From Ascidiaceihabitans sp039975415 (GTDB lineage: Bacteria > Pseudomonadota > Alphaproteobacteria > Rhodobacterales > Rhodobacteraceae), in the NCBI RefSeq assembly GCF_039975415.1, contig NZ_JBDWHD010000005.1: DNA of 64,000 bases; one strand, 5' to 3'. Below the pieces are notes generated by a model. That model was not told where the DNA came from. It did not search any database and worked only from the letters and a program-made list of their open reading frames with translations. Position 1 is the stretch's first letter, and each line of letters begins with the position of its first letter. Below are positions 34,701 to 42,986 of the stretch, piece after piece. Made by a program: the position numbers and the translations under genes.

Positions 34701-35640
34701 GCAAGCCATCGGGCCATTCTGCGCTTTTTTCATCAACCAGCGCTTTGACGGCTGTGGCTGTGTCGATCAGGTTGAAGCCTTTGCGTTTTACAACTTGCAA
34801 CGCAATGGTGTCTTCGCCGTTGAAGCGGGCGGTGCCTTCGCGGTCTTCAAACGTCAGGTTGATGTCTGCCAAATCCCCCAAAGTGACCACGCGGTCGCCG
34901 TTGGTCTTTACGGGCAAGTTGTAAACATCGCGGGGTTCGTCAAAGGACGACGGGATTTTGACGGAAAAGCTGCCCTGTTCGGTGCTGACTTCGCCTGCTG
35001 CGATCAACTGGTTGTTGTTACGGACGACATTGATCAGCTCTGATGCGGTGACGTTGTAGGCTTCTAGACGCAATGGGTCGATGATGACTTCCAGCATCTC
35101 TTCACGGTTGCCCGCGATCACAGCTTCCAGAACCGCGTCCATGCCTTCGACATTGTCCTGCAGTTCTTTGGCGACACGGGCCATTGTGCGTTCCGGCACC
35201 GGCCCTGACAGGTTAACAATGATAATGGGGAATTCGGAAAAGTTGAATTCGCCGACAGTGTATTGTTCTGCCCCTGCGGGAAAGCTGGCTTCGGCTTTGG
35301 ACATGGCGTCGCGGACATCTGCCATGACTTTTGTTTTGTCCCAGCCAAATTCGAATTCAAGGATGATGTTGGCGTAGTTTTCAGCCGCCGTGCCGGTCAT
35401 CTTTTTCAGACCGTCAAGATCCCCCAATTCGTTTTCCATGGGCTTGACCAGCAGGGTCTCGCTGTCGGTGGCGGAAATGCCGGGAAAGGGCAGGGACACA
35501 AACAGGGTTGGGATTTCGATGTCCGGCTCGCCCTCTTTTGGCAAGCTAATGTAGGCGACGGTTCCGACCAGAAGCGACAGCAAGATGAACGCAACAACCA
35601 TTCGGGCGCGCGTTGCGGCCCAATCGACAAGACCTGTCAT
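31708..35640 (-). CDS. RND efflux pump, inner-membrane permease (enlarged)
   Basis: A 1310-residue hydrophobe/amphiphile-type RND pump. It has the N-terminal cytoplasmic helix and TM1 (ATRARMVVAFILLSLLVG), the periplasmic porter halves, the TM4 motif GMLVDGAIVVVEFAEK and a second-half counterpart GIVVNNNIVLIDTYQEYERY. Usual length is about 1030-1050; the excess is mostly a ~190-residue insert between the halves (after GGILGRMERGLTG) carrying two extra membrane segments and a Pro-rich loop (PEGDPNAPPPPI), plus a C-terminal cytoplasmic tail. It overlaps the adaptor gene (ATGA). Substrate range unknown. Confidence 0.92.
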   Translation of the reverse strand: MTGLVDWAATRARMVVAFILLSLLVGTVAYISLPKEGEPDIEIPTLFVSLPFPGISATDSETLLVKPMENELGDLDGLKKMTGTAAENYANIILEFEFGWDKTKVMADVRDAMSKAEASFPAGAEQYTVGEFNFSEFPIIIVNLSGPVPERTMARVAKELQDNVEGMDAVLEAVIAGNREEMLEVIIDPLRLEAYNVTASELINVVRNNNQLIAAGEVSTEQGSFSVKIPSSFDEPRDVYNLPVKTNGDRVVTLGDLADINLTFEDREGTARFNGEDTIALQVVKRKGFNLIDTATAVKALVDEKSAEWPDGLQAAVTVGTSNDQSRQVDSMVQQLQGSVLTAIALVMIVVLAALGIRAALLVGFAIPTSFLLCFALLAVMGISISNIVMFGLILAVGMLVDGAIVVVEFAEKRQSEGVGPMEAYTDAAKRMFWPVVSSTATTLCAFLPMLFWPGVPGQFMGMLPVTLIFVLSASLIVALIYLPVMGGILGRMERGLTGAMDKMSRIPIYFQIPMAVPGFAIMGGLVLIVLMAVTGNLPEGDPNAPPPPIIQYIQSLFSQMDGTMILQSVIPTFAKVFGVILGMAFALALIVGIAMILCLAALAMLPKLGRGGHWISAKLLKQREGKVKSGYKRSFFGHVMEAIAGNPVMPIVMVGVVFVFVGTTLIYFTNNNNGVEFFVESEPEQAIVYVRARGNMSLEEKDALVKQAEDVILQHPGIETAFAFAGQGGLNANTGGAQAPKDTVGQIQLETIPWEKRPDAREAWFTLPFTDYVVTREVKDVAFDGDTVLAELTTQLGQIPGIKVDVLNLAQGPASGKPIHLRVRGNNWDDLLASTLLARKKFDATPGLILVEDTLPLPGIDWQIDVDVEKAGRYGADVATVGAMVQLVTRGILLDTMRVDTSDEEIEIRVRLPESDRVLSTLDTLKVRTTDGLVPLANFITRIPVKKLAEVNRVNQARYFDVKADVVPNVFKAVRTTQVDGAEVEEIMATFQLDSTGNIKDLDGKLYSFFDRAPAIAVGELQTLLDAGELRIQPVNANERIAELTKWLDTKPFSDGLEHEWTGDQEDQAESGAFLSRAFLGALGLMFIILLAQFNSFYNAILVLAAVILSTAGVLIGMIVMNQPFSIIMTGTGIVALAGIVVNNNIVLIDTYQEYERYMPRIEAIIRTAQDRIRPVLLTTITTMAGLAPMMFGLSLNFADGGYTVDSPTALWWKQLATAVVFGLGIATVLTLMVTPSLLAMRVWASTYVLWFASLLAKLSLGRASRSARDWALQRDAKRKGASELLWDFDDPPSPSKAAGLPPVMKAAE

Positions 35641-36932
35641 TGGCTAAGCTCCTCGAAGGTGGGGGCCACGCGAACGCCAGCGGTGACGTATTCCTGACCG
35701 ATCAGAATGACGTCGATGGTATCAGGCAATCCGGTCAACCAGACACCGTCCACGGTGTCGCGCAACAAAGACACAGGCATGAATTGCACCACTGCGTCGT
35801 CATTCAGTGTGCGCAGGCCCAAAGTGCCTTCGTTGTTCAGGGTCAACGCAGATCCAGGCAACAGGTGTGCTTTGGCCCCGTCGGCAGCAATCAGGATTTC
35901 AGCCGTTTGGCCATCGCGGATTTTCAGGTCAGGGTTGGGAATTTTGATTTCGACGCGAAAGGTGCGTGTGGTGGGATCCGCTGATTTGCTCAGGAACGTG
36001 ACTTTGCCCTGCACATCGCCGCCAGCGGCCAAACGGGCGCCTGCCATCGCACCAACATGGATACGGTCCACTTCGGTTTCAGGCACAAAAGCCACCAGTT
36101 TGATGGGGTCCAGCTGAATGACCGTGGCGCACAGCGAACCGGGCTGCAAAAGGCTGCCCAGTTCAGCCGTGTCACTTTCCAGAAGACCCGCAAAAGGCGC
36201 TTTGATTTGAAGTCGCGTGATTTCTTTTTCAGCCGCAGCAATGGAGGCTTGCGCAGATTCGATGCCGGCGTCCGCAGACTCAATGCCTGATTGTGCGGCA
36301 CTCAGACCGGAGTTTGCAGCTTCTACACCTGCATCTGCAGCAGCAACAGCGGCTTCGGTGCTTTTCACGCGTGTGGTTGAAGCAAATCCATCGGCGCTGA
36401 GTTTGACGGCGGCGTTCTGGTTGACGCGGGCTTCTTCAAGGCGTGCACGGGCTTCGATCAGGCGCGCGCGGGCTTCGGGCACGCGGCTTTCAGCCTCTGC
36501 GCGGCGTGATTTGGCTTCGGTCAAACGGGCGCGAGCTTCGGCAAGCGACGCCTCGCGGGTGCCGGGATCCAGTTCGCACATCAGTTGGCCCGCTTCGATG
36601 AATGTGCCTTTTGGCAAGGGTTCGGACGTGACGGTGGCCGAGGTTTCCGCGCGCACGTCAACTTGGCGGTCTGCGCTGGTTTGGCCGCGCAGGATCACGG
36701 CGCTGTCAATTTTCTGGGCTTGCGAATGACGGGCCACAACCTTGATCAAATTGGCACTGGCTTCGGGCTTGGGCGTGTCTGCGACGGCCGTTTCTGGGGC
36801 TGTTTCTTCCTGACCGTGGGGGGGAATCAGCCCTTGATCTTGCAAAAACGTGATGGCTGTTTGTCTGTCGATGATGGCAAAATATAAGATCACACCGACC
36901 ACAATGGCCATGATTGCCGGGAAAATACGCAT
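35637..36932 (-). CDS. RND efflux periplasmic adaptor (membrane fusion protein)
   Basis: The 431-residue protein starts MRIFPAIMAIVVGVILYF, giving the membrane anchor right at the N-terminus and a GAGG site upstream; an ATG 42 bases earlier is possible. Domains run: lipoyl-like half (VILRGQTSADRQVDVRAETS), a long coiled-coil hairpin with repeated ARLTEAKSRRAEAESRVPEA-type heptads, second lipoyl half (LQIKAPFAGLLESDTAELGS) and beta-barrel. It links the RND pump to an outer-membrane channel not encoded here. Its stop overlaps the pump start. Confidence 0.92.
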   Translation of the reverse strand: MRIFPAIMAIVVGVILYFAIIDRQTAITFLQDQGLIPPHGQEETAPETAVADTPKPEASANLIKVVARHSQAQKIDSAVILRGQTSADRQVDVRAETSATVTSEPLPKGTFIEAGQLMCELDPGTREASLAEARARLTEAKSRRAEAESRVPEARARLIEARARLEEARVNQNAAVKLSADGFASTTRVKSTEAAVAAADAGVEAANSGLSAAQSGIESADAGIESAQASIAAAEKEITRLQIKAPFAGLLESDTAELGSLLQPGSLCATVIQLDPIKLVAFVPETEVDRIHVGAMAGARLAAGGDVQGKVTFLSKSADPTTRTFRVEIKIPNPDLKIRDGQTAEILIAADGAKAHLLPGSALTLNNEGTLGLRTLNDDAVVQFMPVSLLRDTVDGVWLTGLPDTIDVILIGQEYVTAGVRVAPTFEELSQ

Positions 36933-37272
36933 GTTATGCCTCGTGTTGGACCGCTTGAGCGCCGTAATTGGCATGCCCGTTTTGTGTTTGTTGCGTGTGT
37001 ACGTCTTGGATCATGTAGTGACTCGGATACGCTAAACTAACCAGTTCAGATTATTTTTTTTTGAACTGCTGTGCAACGGGGGGCACCTGCGGCCAATTCG
37101 CCGATCTTAAAGGGGTGCATTTACGGGGCGATGCACGGGCTAATGCACGAACCTATGAAGGGGCCAATGTTCGCAACAAAGATCAACAGTGCAACTGACA
37201 CTTGGCTTGGCTTACGTGGCGCGATAAGAGGGGCAAAAGATCGGGTGGCATCGCGCCGCTTTTGGGGGACAC
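36933..37272. other. 340-base divergent gap upstream of RND operon
   Basis: Between the leftward RND operon and the rightward YfgM-like gene. It contains a TetR-type operator candidate (37032-37049), an AT-rich tract with a 10-base T-run (37051-37062), and a second inverted pair CAGTTCA/TGAACTG (37042-37048, 37062-37068). A 71-codon frame at 37071-37286 has no convincing start signal. No regulator gene is adjacent. Confidence 0.55.
37032..37049. promoter_or_regulatory. TetR-type operator candidate for the RND operon
   Basis: CTAAACT-AACC-AGTTCAG is an 18-base dyad with 6 of 7 arm positions matched, about 100 bases upstream of the adaptor start. The shape CTAAACTxxxxAGTTxAG is like operators of TetR-type regulators of RND pumps (AcrR/AmeR kind). 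No TetR gene lies beside it, so the regulator would be encoded elsewhere. Confidence 0.5.
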
Positions 37273-37956
37273 ATGAGCGACACTGACAGTTTTATCGAAG
37301 AAGTCACAGAAGAGCTGCGCCGCGACCAGATGGTCAAAACGCTGCGCCGGTATGGCTGGGTTGTGGCCGCTGTTCTCGCTTTGATTATTGGCGGGGTGGC
37401 ATGGTCTGAATATCAAAAGGCGCAGGAGCGCGCGGCCGCAGAAGCCATTGGTGACGGGCTTTTGGGGGCATTGGCGGAAGCTGATCCCACGACACGCATC
37501 TCGCAGATCGAAGGCATTGAGGCTACTGACCCCACGGCCCAAGCAGTTGTGTCCTTTTTGAAATCATCCAACCAAGCGGAAGCAGGTGATGTTCAGGCCG
37601 CCATCGACACGTTGCAATCGGTTGTCAACGACAATGGCGTGGCTTTGATCTACCGGCAGGTCGCACAATACAAAGCCTTGGGCCTAATGGCCGAAACGGC
37701 CACAGTCGAAGATCGCCGTCGCGGTTACGGTGATTTGGCTATTCCCGGTGGGCCGCTGCGCCTGTTGGCAGAAGAACAACTGGCGTTGATTGATATTCAG
37801 GAAGGCGACGCAGATGCAGCCATCGCAAAGTTGCAATCCATTGTTGAAGACGCTGAAAGCACAGCAGACTTGCAACAACGCGCCCTACAGGTGATTGTGG
37901 CCTTGGGTGGGGAACCAGATCTAAGCGCGGTGCAAGCGCCGCCGTTGGAAAACTGA
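37273..37956 (+). CDS. YfgM/TPR_21-like tetratricopeptide membrane protein
   Basis: A 227-residue protein with a short cytoplasmic N-terminus (SFIEEVTEELRRDQMVKTLR), one membrane segment (YGWVVAAVLALIIGGVAWSE), and a periplasmic TPR-like region (AEEQLALIDIQEGDADAAIA). This is the layout of YfgM, an ancillary SecYEG-associated protein working with periplasmic chaperones. Its position directly upstream of bamB and der is the same as yfgM-bamB-der in gammaproteobacteria, which supports the call. Confidence 0.87.
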   Translation: MSDTDSFIEEVTEELRRDQMVKTLRRYGWVVAAVLALIIGGVAWSEYQKAQERAAAEAIGDGLLGALAEADPTTRISQIEGIEATDPTAQAVVSFLKSSNQAEAGDVQAAIDTLQSVVNDNGVALIYRQVAQYKALGLMAETATVEDRRRGYGDLAIPGGPLRLLAEEQLALIDIQEGDADAAIAKLQSIVEDAESTADLQQRALQVIVALGGEPDLSAVQAPPLEN

Positions 37957-38018
37957 TCACTTTACCCAAACGACAAGCCAGTAAGGCACAGCAAGACCGC
38001 AAAAGAGCGAGCAGAGTA

Positions 38019-39392
38019 ATGACGAAAATGTATTCTCCTTCGGCCACGTCTCCGCATTGGACGACACCCAAGAAGGCTCTTTTGCCTTTGACGATTGCTG
38101 CAAGTCTGGTCTTGGCTGCATGCAGCGAACCTGAAATTATCTTGCCGGGCAAACGTGAAAACCTGCGATCCGTTTTGCAAGAACAAGATACAAGCGCAGA
38201 CGCCGCAGTTGTCGAAAACCAGTCGCGTGCCATTTCGTTGCCCGGACAAACACGCAACACGGCATGGGCGCAAAGCGCCGGTTCGCCGCAGTATCGCACC
38301 AATCATCCCGCCCTTGGCACATCTTTGACAAACATCTGGAGCAGCAGCATCGGTGCAGGCGACAGCCGCAAATTCCGAATTACCGCTGATCCCGTGGTCA
38401 GTGGCGGGTTGATCTACACGCTTGATGCTTCATCCGTTGTGACGGCAACCAACACATCTGGCGCGACTGTTTGGAGCCAAGACATCCGACCCGCCCGCGA
38501 TTCCGAAGGCGATGGCACAGGTGGCGGTGTGACGGTGCATGATGGCACGCTTTACGTGTCGTTGGGATTTGGCGAATTGGTGGCGATGAACGCGAAATCT
38601 GGCGCTGTGAAATGGTCGCAGCAACTGGACGCCACCGGTTCGGGGCGCCCGACTGTGGCTGGCAATCTTGTTTATCTGACATCGGGTGACGACACAGGTT
38701 GGGCGATTGAAGCCGACACAGGCCGTATCGCATGGCAAATTGGCGCATCTGAAGCGGTGTCCAACATCTTGGGGGCGCCCGCGCCTGTGGTGACGGATGA
38801 TCTGACGATCTTCGCCTTCGGGTCCGGTGAAGTGCAAGCGGTGTTCCGGCGCGGTGGCCTGCGCCGTTGGGGCGCATCTGTGCTGGGCGAACGCCCCGGA
38901 CGTGCCTTGTCGAAGGTGGATGATGTCACAGGCACACCGATGATATTTGATGGCGTGCTATATGCAGGCAACCAAGCGGGGCGCATTGTGGCGCTGGACG
39001 CCACAAGCGGACGCAGCATCTGGGCGGCCCGTGATGGTGCCGTGGGGCCGGTTTGGGCTGCGGGCGACAGCGTCTTTGCGATCACGGACACCAACGAACT
39101 GGTGCGCCTTGAAAAATCTGACGGTGCCCGTGTGTGGGCTGTGCGTTTGCCGAATTTTGTCAAAGACAAACCCAAACGCCGTTCCGAGGTCTTTGCCAAT
39201 CACGGGCCTGTTCTTGCAGGCGGGCGCATCATTATCGCGTCGGGCGACGGCCAACTGCGCAGCTATGACCCGCGCGATGGCAGTCTTGTGGGCAGTGTTG
39301 AAATCCCCAGCGGCGCGACCACAGCACCTGTTGTGGCAGGCAACACCCTTTACGTTGTGGGGCGCAACGGTCAACTGCATGCTTTCCGTTAA
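38019..39392 (+). CDS. bamB: Outer membrane assembly lipoprotein BamB-like (PQQ-type beta-propeller)
   Basis: The 457-residue protein has a lipoprotein signal with lipobox LAAC (ASLVLAACSEPEI, Cys near residue 34). The rest is an eight-bladed propeller with repeated PQQ-like motifs: GLIYTLDASSVVTATNTSGA, GTLYVSLGFGELVAMNAKSG, GVLYAGNQAGRIVALDATSG and NTLYVVGRNGQLHAF. BamB supports outer-membrane protein insertion with BamA. It sits between a YfgM-like gene and der, the conserved order. An ATG three codons in (38028) is an alternative start. Confidence 0.92.
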   Translation: MTKMYSPSATSPHWTTPKKALLPLTIAASLVLAACSEPEIILPGKRENLRSVLQEQDTSADAAVVENQSRAISLPGQTRNTAWAQSAGSPQYRTNHPALGTSLTNIWSSSIGAGDSRKFRITADPVVSGGLIYTLDASSVVTATNTSGATVWSQDIRPARDSEGDGTGGGVTVHDGTLYVSLGFGELVAMNAKSGAVKWSQQLDATGSGRPTVAGNLVYLTSGDDTGWAIEADTGRIAWQIGASEAVSNILGAPAPVVTDDLTIFAFGSGEVQAVFRRGGLRRWGASVLGERPGRALSKVDDVTGTPMIFDGVLYAGNQAGRIVALDATSGRSIWAARDGAVGPVWAAGDSVFAITDTNELVRLEKSDGARVWAVRLPNFVKDKPKRRSEVFANHGPVLAGGRIIIASGDGQLRSYDPRDGSLVGSVEIPSGATTAPVVAGNTLYVVGRNGQLHAFR

Positions 39393-39421
39393 GCGCGATC
39401 TAGTCTAAAGGCTGCGGTCTG

Positions 39422-39441
39422 GGCCTGAAATCTGTCAGGCC
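39422..39441 (+). other. Hairpin between bamB and der
   Basis: GGCCTGA-AATCTG-TCAGGCC is a perfect 7-base stem 30 bases after the bamB stop and 24 bases before der. There is no T-run, so it may be a partial terminator or an mRNA processing/stability element separating the two genes. Confidence 0.4.
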
Positions 39442-39464
39442 ACTGTTGTAATCGGAGCGGACAC

Positions 39465-40928
39465 ATGTCCTTCACCCTCGCTATTGTCGGGCGCCCAAAC
39501 GTGGGCAAATCGACGCTTTTCAACCGTCTCGTTGGCAAACGGCTTGCTTTGGTTGACGACCAACCCGGCGTCACACGCGATTTGCGTGAAGGGGCTGCAC
39601 GATTGGCGGACCTGAAATTCACCGTGATCGACACGGCCGGTCTTGAAGAGGCCACGGACGAATCCCTGCAAGGCCGGATGCGCAAGCTGACCGAAAAAGC
39701 CGTTGATATGGCTGACATTTGCTTGTTCATGATTGACGCACGGGCAGGGGTCACGCCTACGGATCAGGTGTTTGCTGAAATTCTGCGAAAGCGCGCCGAC
39801 CATGTGATTTTGGCCGCCAACAAAGGCGAAGGGGCCGCGGCGGATGCGGGCGTTATCGAGGCCTATTCGCTTGGTTTGGGCGAACCGATCCGATTGTCTG
39901 CGGAACATGGCGAGGGGTTGAACGACCTCTATTCACAATTGCAACCTTTGGCGGATGCATTTGAAGAACGCGCGGACGCGGCCAGTGACACGCCAGAGAC
40001 CGATGTCACCGTTGACGAAGACGAAGATGATCCCGATTACGTGCCTATGCCCACCAACGCAAAGCCCTTGCAGGTGGCGGTTGTCGGACGTCCCAACGCG
40101 GGCAAGTCCACACTGATCAACCAGATTTTGGGTGAAGAACGCCTGCTGACGGGTCCCGAGGCCGGTATCACCCGCGACGCTATTTCCCTGCGTATGAATT
40201 GGAACGGCACGCCGATGCGGATATTCGACACCGCCGGCATGCGCAAAAAGGCCAAGGTGCAGGAAAAGCTTGAAAAGCTGAGTGTTGGTGACGGGTTGCG
40301 CGCGGTGAAGTTTGCCGAAGTTGTTGTGGTGCTTCTGGATGCGGCCATTCCGTTTGAACAACAGGATTTGCGTATTGCGGATCTGGCAGAGCGCGAAGGG
40401 CGCGCTGTGATCGTAGCGGTGAACAAATGGGACATCGAAGACGAAAAACAAAGCAAGCTGAAAGACCTAAAGGAAAGTTTTGAACGCTTGCTGCCCCAGT
40501 TGCGTGGTGCGCCGTTGATTACGGTCTCTGCCAAAACGGGCCGTGGGCTGGACAGGCTGCATGATGCGATTATGCGGGCTTATGATGTTTGGAACCGCCG
40601 TGTCACTACTGCGCAATTGAATCGTTGGTTGACGGGCATGGTCGAAGCGCACCCGCCCCCCGCGCCCCAAGGCAAACGGATCAAACTGCGCTACATGACA
40701 CAGGCCAAGACACGCCCTCCGGGGTTTGTGGTGATGTGTTCACATCCCGACAAAGTGCCCGAAAGCTATAGCCGCTATCTGGTGAACGGGTTGCGTTTGG
40801 ATTTTGACATGCCAGGCACCCCTATTCGTCTGTATATGCGGGGTCAAAACGATGCCAACCCGTATAAGGGCCGTAAAAAGGCGCCACCGTCCAAGCTGCG
40901 CAAACATACGGACGGGCGTCGCAAATAA
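39465..40928 (+). CDS. der: Ribosome biogenesis GTPase Der (EngA)
   Basis: The 487-residue protein has two tandem GTPase domains, the hallmark of Der: GRPNVGKSTLFN (about residues 8-19) with DTAG and NKGEGAA in the NKxD position, and GRPNAGKSTLINQ (about 207-219) with DTAGMRKKAKV and NKWD. A C-terminal KH-like domain follows, ending in a basic tail (YKGRKKAPPSKLRKHTDGRR). The first domain's NKGE differs from canonical NKxD. Acts in 50S subunit assembly. Confidence 0.96.
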   Translation: MSFTLAIVGRPNVGKSTLFNRLVGKRLALVDDQPGVTRDLREGAARLADLKFTVIDTAGLEEATDESLQGRMRKLTEKAVDMADICLFMIDARAGVTPTDQVFAEILRKRADHVILAANKGEGAAADAGVIEAYSLGLGEPIRLSAEHGEGLNDLYSQLQPLADAFEERADAASDTPETDVTVDEDEDDPDYVPMPTNAKPLQVAVVGRPNAGKSTLINQILGEERLLTGPEAGITRDAISLRMNWNGTPMRIFDTAGMRKKAKVQEKLEKLSVGDGLRAVKFAEVVVVLLDAAIPFEQQDLRIADLAEREGRAVIVAVNKWDIEDEKQSKLKDLKESFERLLPQLRGAPLITVSAKTGRGLDRLHDAIMRAYDVWNRRVTTAQLNRWLTGMVEAHPPPAPQGKRIKLRYMTQAKTRPPGFVVMCSHPDKVPESYSRYLVNGLRLDFDMPGTPIRLYMRGQNDANPYKGRKKAPPSKLRKHTDGRRK

Positions 40929-40940
40929 GATGTAAATGTG

Positions 40941-40963
40941 GGGTGCACCAAGGTGCACCTTAC
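40941..40963 (+). repeat. Palindromic intergenic repeat, third copy
   Basis: Core GGTGCACC-AA-GGTGCACC followed by TTAC lies in the convergent junction between der and the TspO-like gene. It matches the two copies at 31007-31063, with compensating changes in the arms. Confidence 0.65.
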
Positions 40964-40972
40964 CACCCTGTC

Positions 40973-41677
40973 TTAAATGGTGCGGCAGGCGCGAATGATT
41001 GGCAGGATCAAAGCCGCAGCCCCCAGCAGTGCCAGAATGGCCACGCTGTCAAACCTAAAATCGTTTTGAACCGCGACAGCAACCAAGCCCCAAGCCACAG
41101 CGATGCCATACGTCGGTGCCCGCGCCAAACGCCATTGCACCACAAAAGCCAAAACGCTTGCCAACCCGATGCAAACCCATGCCGCTGTGCTTTGCGTTGT
41201 GAACCCGTACCCTGCCGCCATCAAGCCCAATGCCACAATACTTGCTGCACTGAGCCATCCCGCATACAGCCCCAGTGGCCAGCTGGCCCAAACGGCCTGA
41301 TCGCGCGGGCTGCGCCACATTGCCACCAGCGCCGACACCAGCATCACCCAGATCAGCACCGTGGCCCAAATGGGACTTCTGATCGCCACAGGCAACCATG
41401 CAGCCCCCACGCCCATGGACACCGCCAAAGCAGGTCGCATAGCATCCCATGCGGGATCGTCGTGGTGGCGCCAAACACCATAAGCCGCCCCCGCAAGAAG
41501 CCACAGGTAAATCGCCCCCCAGATTGCAAATGCATAGCCTTCGGGTTGCACCGGTGGATCGTTTTGGGGCACTGGAAAGCGGTCGGGATCAAAGCCCCCG
41601 AACCCGGGCACCCAAAACGGGCTTAACACAAAGGCCAATGTCAAAAGGAATACAAAAATCGCGTTGCGTCTTGGCAT
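40973..41677 (-). CDS. TspO/MBR-like tryptophan-rich membrane protein
   Basis: A 234-residue protein starting MPRRNAIFVFLLTLAFVLSP with about seven hydrophobic segments. EGYAFAIWGAIYLWLLAGAA and WASWPLGLYAGWLSAASIVA resemble the W-rich loops and helices of TspO-related proteins, though it is longer than TspO (about 160). Annotated relatives are often called tryptophan-rich sensory protein. The upstream 12 codons are not needed. Function uncertain. Confidence 0.7.
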   Translation of the reverse strand: MPRRNAIFVFLLTLAFVLSPFWVPGFGGFDPDRFPVPQNDPPVQPEGYAFAIWGAIYLWLLAGAAYGVWRHHDDPAWDAMRPALAVSMGVGAAWLPVAIRSPIWATVLIWVMLVSALVAMWRSPRDQAVWASWPLGLYAGWLSAASIVALGLMAAGYGFTTQSTAAWVCIGLASVLAFVVQWRLARAPTYGIAVAWGLVAVAVQNDFRFDSVAILALLGAAALILPIIRACRTI

Positions 41678-41778
41678 GTGGGCTCTTTCAAAAAAGGTAT
41701 GGATAACCTGCATTTACATCATCTAGTTCACTCGTAAACTTAGACCGTTGGCTGGAATTGGCAAGGAACGGGGCGCAC

Positions 41779-42873
41779 ATGAAAAAAATCGCTATTTTTT
41801 GTGATGGCACGTGGAATTCGCCAACCATTGCAGAGCCCACAAGCGTGCGAAAGCTGAGCCAAGCGTTGATCAACGATCCCGCACGTCACCAACAGGTTTT
41901 TTATTTTCAGGGGATCGGATCGTCAGATCGCTTTGATCGGGGGCTGCGCAAGTGGTTGAAAAAATATGGTGGCGGCGCGTTTGGGTGGGGATTGGACGGA
42001 AAGGTCAAAGAAGCCTATCAGGCGATTGCCCTGTTCTACCGCCCCGGCGACGAAATCTATTTGTTCGGGTTCTCGCGGGGGGCTTACACGGCGCGTTCTG
42101 TTGCGGGCATGATCCGAAAATGCGGCATTGTGCGCGACACGTCGGAAGACGGCATCAACACGGCCTTTCAACTGTACCGTAAGCGTGGTCCTGAAAATGC
42201 GCCGGATGAGCCGCACATTTGGGCCGAACGTCGTGTGGTGTCTCCGGATTTTGCGACCTCGGACGATGATTTGAAGTGGCGTCAGGACCAATCACATCTG
42301 GTGCGTATCAACTATGTTGGTGTGCTGGATACGGTTGGTGCACGCGGCATTCCACCGTCTGTGTTTGGCCCCGCCGCGACCCTTTGGAACCGGCAATACA
42401 CTTTTCATGATATGGCTTTGTCCAGTCTGGTCAAAAGTGCGCGACAGGCTTTGGCGCTGGATGAAAGGCGCCCCTTGTTCAAGCCTGCAACGTGGGACAA
42501 TCTGGATGATCGCGCGCATAAGCCGGGTTTGAATGGCGGCAGGACAGATCCGTTGCGGCCTTACCAACAGAAATGGTTTGCCGGCAATCACCGTATCATC
42601 GGGGGCAGCAGTCAGGAGGCACAAGCGCTATGTGCGTTTCCTTTGGAATGGGTGCTGCAAGGCGCTGGAGGTTTGGCGCTTGATCCTGCGGTGCCTTTTC
42701 CGCCCACGGCTGCGGATGCGTTGATCGATGCGGATGAAATAGACCACAGTTGGGGGGCTATGAAGCGCTGGCGGTCTGGTCCCGTGCAGCCATGGGACGT
42801 GCATGCATCGGCTTTGGCGCGTGTGCGTGGGCGCACCGATTATCAACCTGCAAGCTTGCGGCGCTTTTTGTAA
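41779..42873 (+). CDS. DUF2235 domain protein (alpha/beta hydrolase-like, phospholipase Tle1 relative)
   Basis: A 364-residue protein starting MKKIAIFCDGTWNSPTIAEP, the DUF2235 N-terminal signature. The nucleophile elbow is GFSRGAYTARSVAGMIRKCG (GxSxG). Later D and H candidates are in YVGVLDTVGARGIP and NHRIIGGSSQ. DUF2235 includes type VI secretion phospholipase effectors of the Tle1 group, but also housekeeping relatives. No T6SS or immunity gene is nearby and no signal peptide is present, so a solitary hydrolase is the safer reading. Confidence 0.87.
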   Translation: MKKIAIFCDGTWNSPTIAEPTSVRKLSQALINDPARHQQVFYFQGIGSSDRFDRGLRKWLKKYGGGAFGWGLDGKVKEAYQAIALFYRPGDEIYLFGFSRGAYTARSVAGMIRKCGIVRDTSEDGINTAFQLYRKRGPENAPDEPHIWAERRVVSPDFATSDDDLKWRQDQSHLVRINYVGVLDTVGARGIPPSVFGPAATLWNRQYTFHDMALSSLVKSARQALALDERRPLFKPATWDNLDDRAHKPGLNGGRTDPLRPYQQKWFAGNHRIIGGSSQEAQALCAFPLEWVLQGAGGLALDPAVPFPPTAADALIDADEIDHSWGAMKRWRSGPVQPWDVHASALARVRGRTDYQPASLRRFL

Positions 42874-42937
42874 CAAAGCGCTGCGTGTATGAGGCAAGGG
42901 TGTTTTCGTGGTGGTGTCGATCCGGGGAACGGACAAA

Positions 42938-42966
42938 CCCCGCGGCCTGTGTTGGGCCATGCGGGG
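42938..42966. terminator. Possible terminator between convergent genes
   Basis: CCCCGC and GCGGGG pair outside an inner GGCC/GGCC stem with a two-base bulge. It lies between the end of the DUF2235 gene and the end of serS. There is no T-run on the plus strand, so efficiency is doubtful. Confidence 0.4.
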
Positions 42967-42986
42967 CTTGCCAATGTCGCGGTTTT

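Noticed and set aside
37071..37286. 71-codon frame upstream of the YfgM-like gene
   Set aside because: No ribosome binding site, no recognisable features, and it runs into the YfgM-like start.
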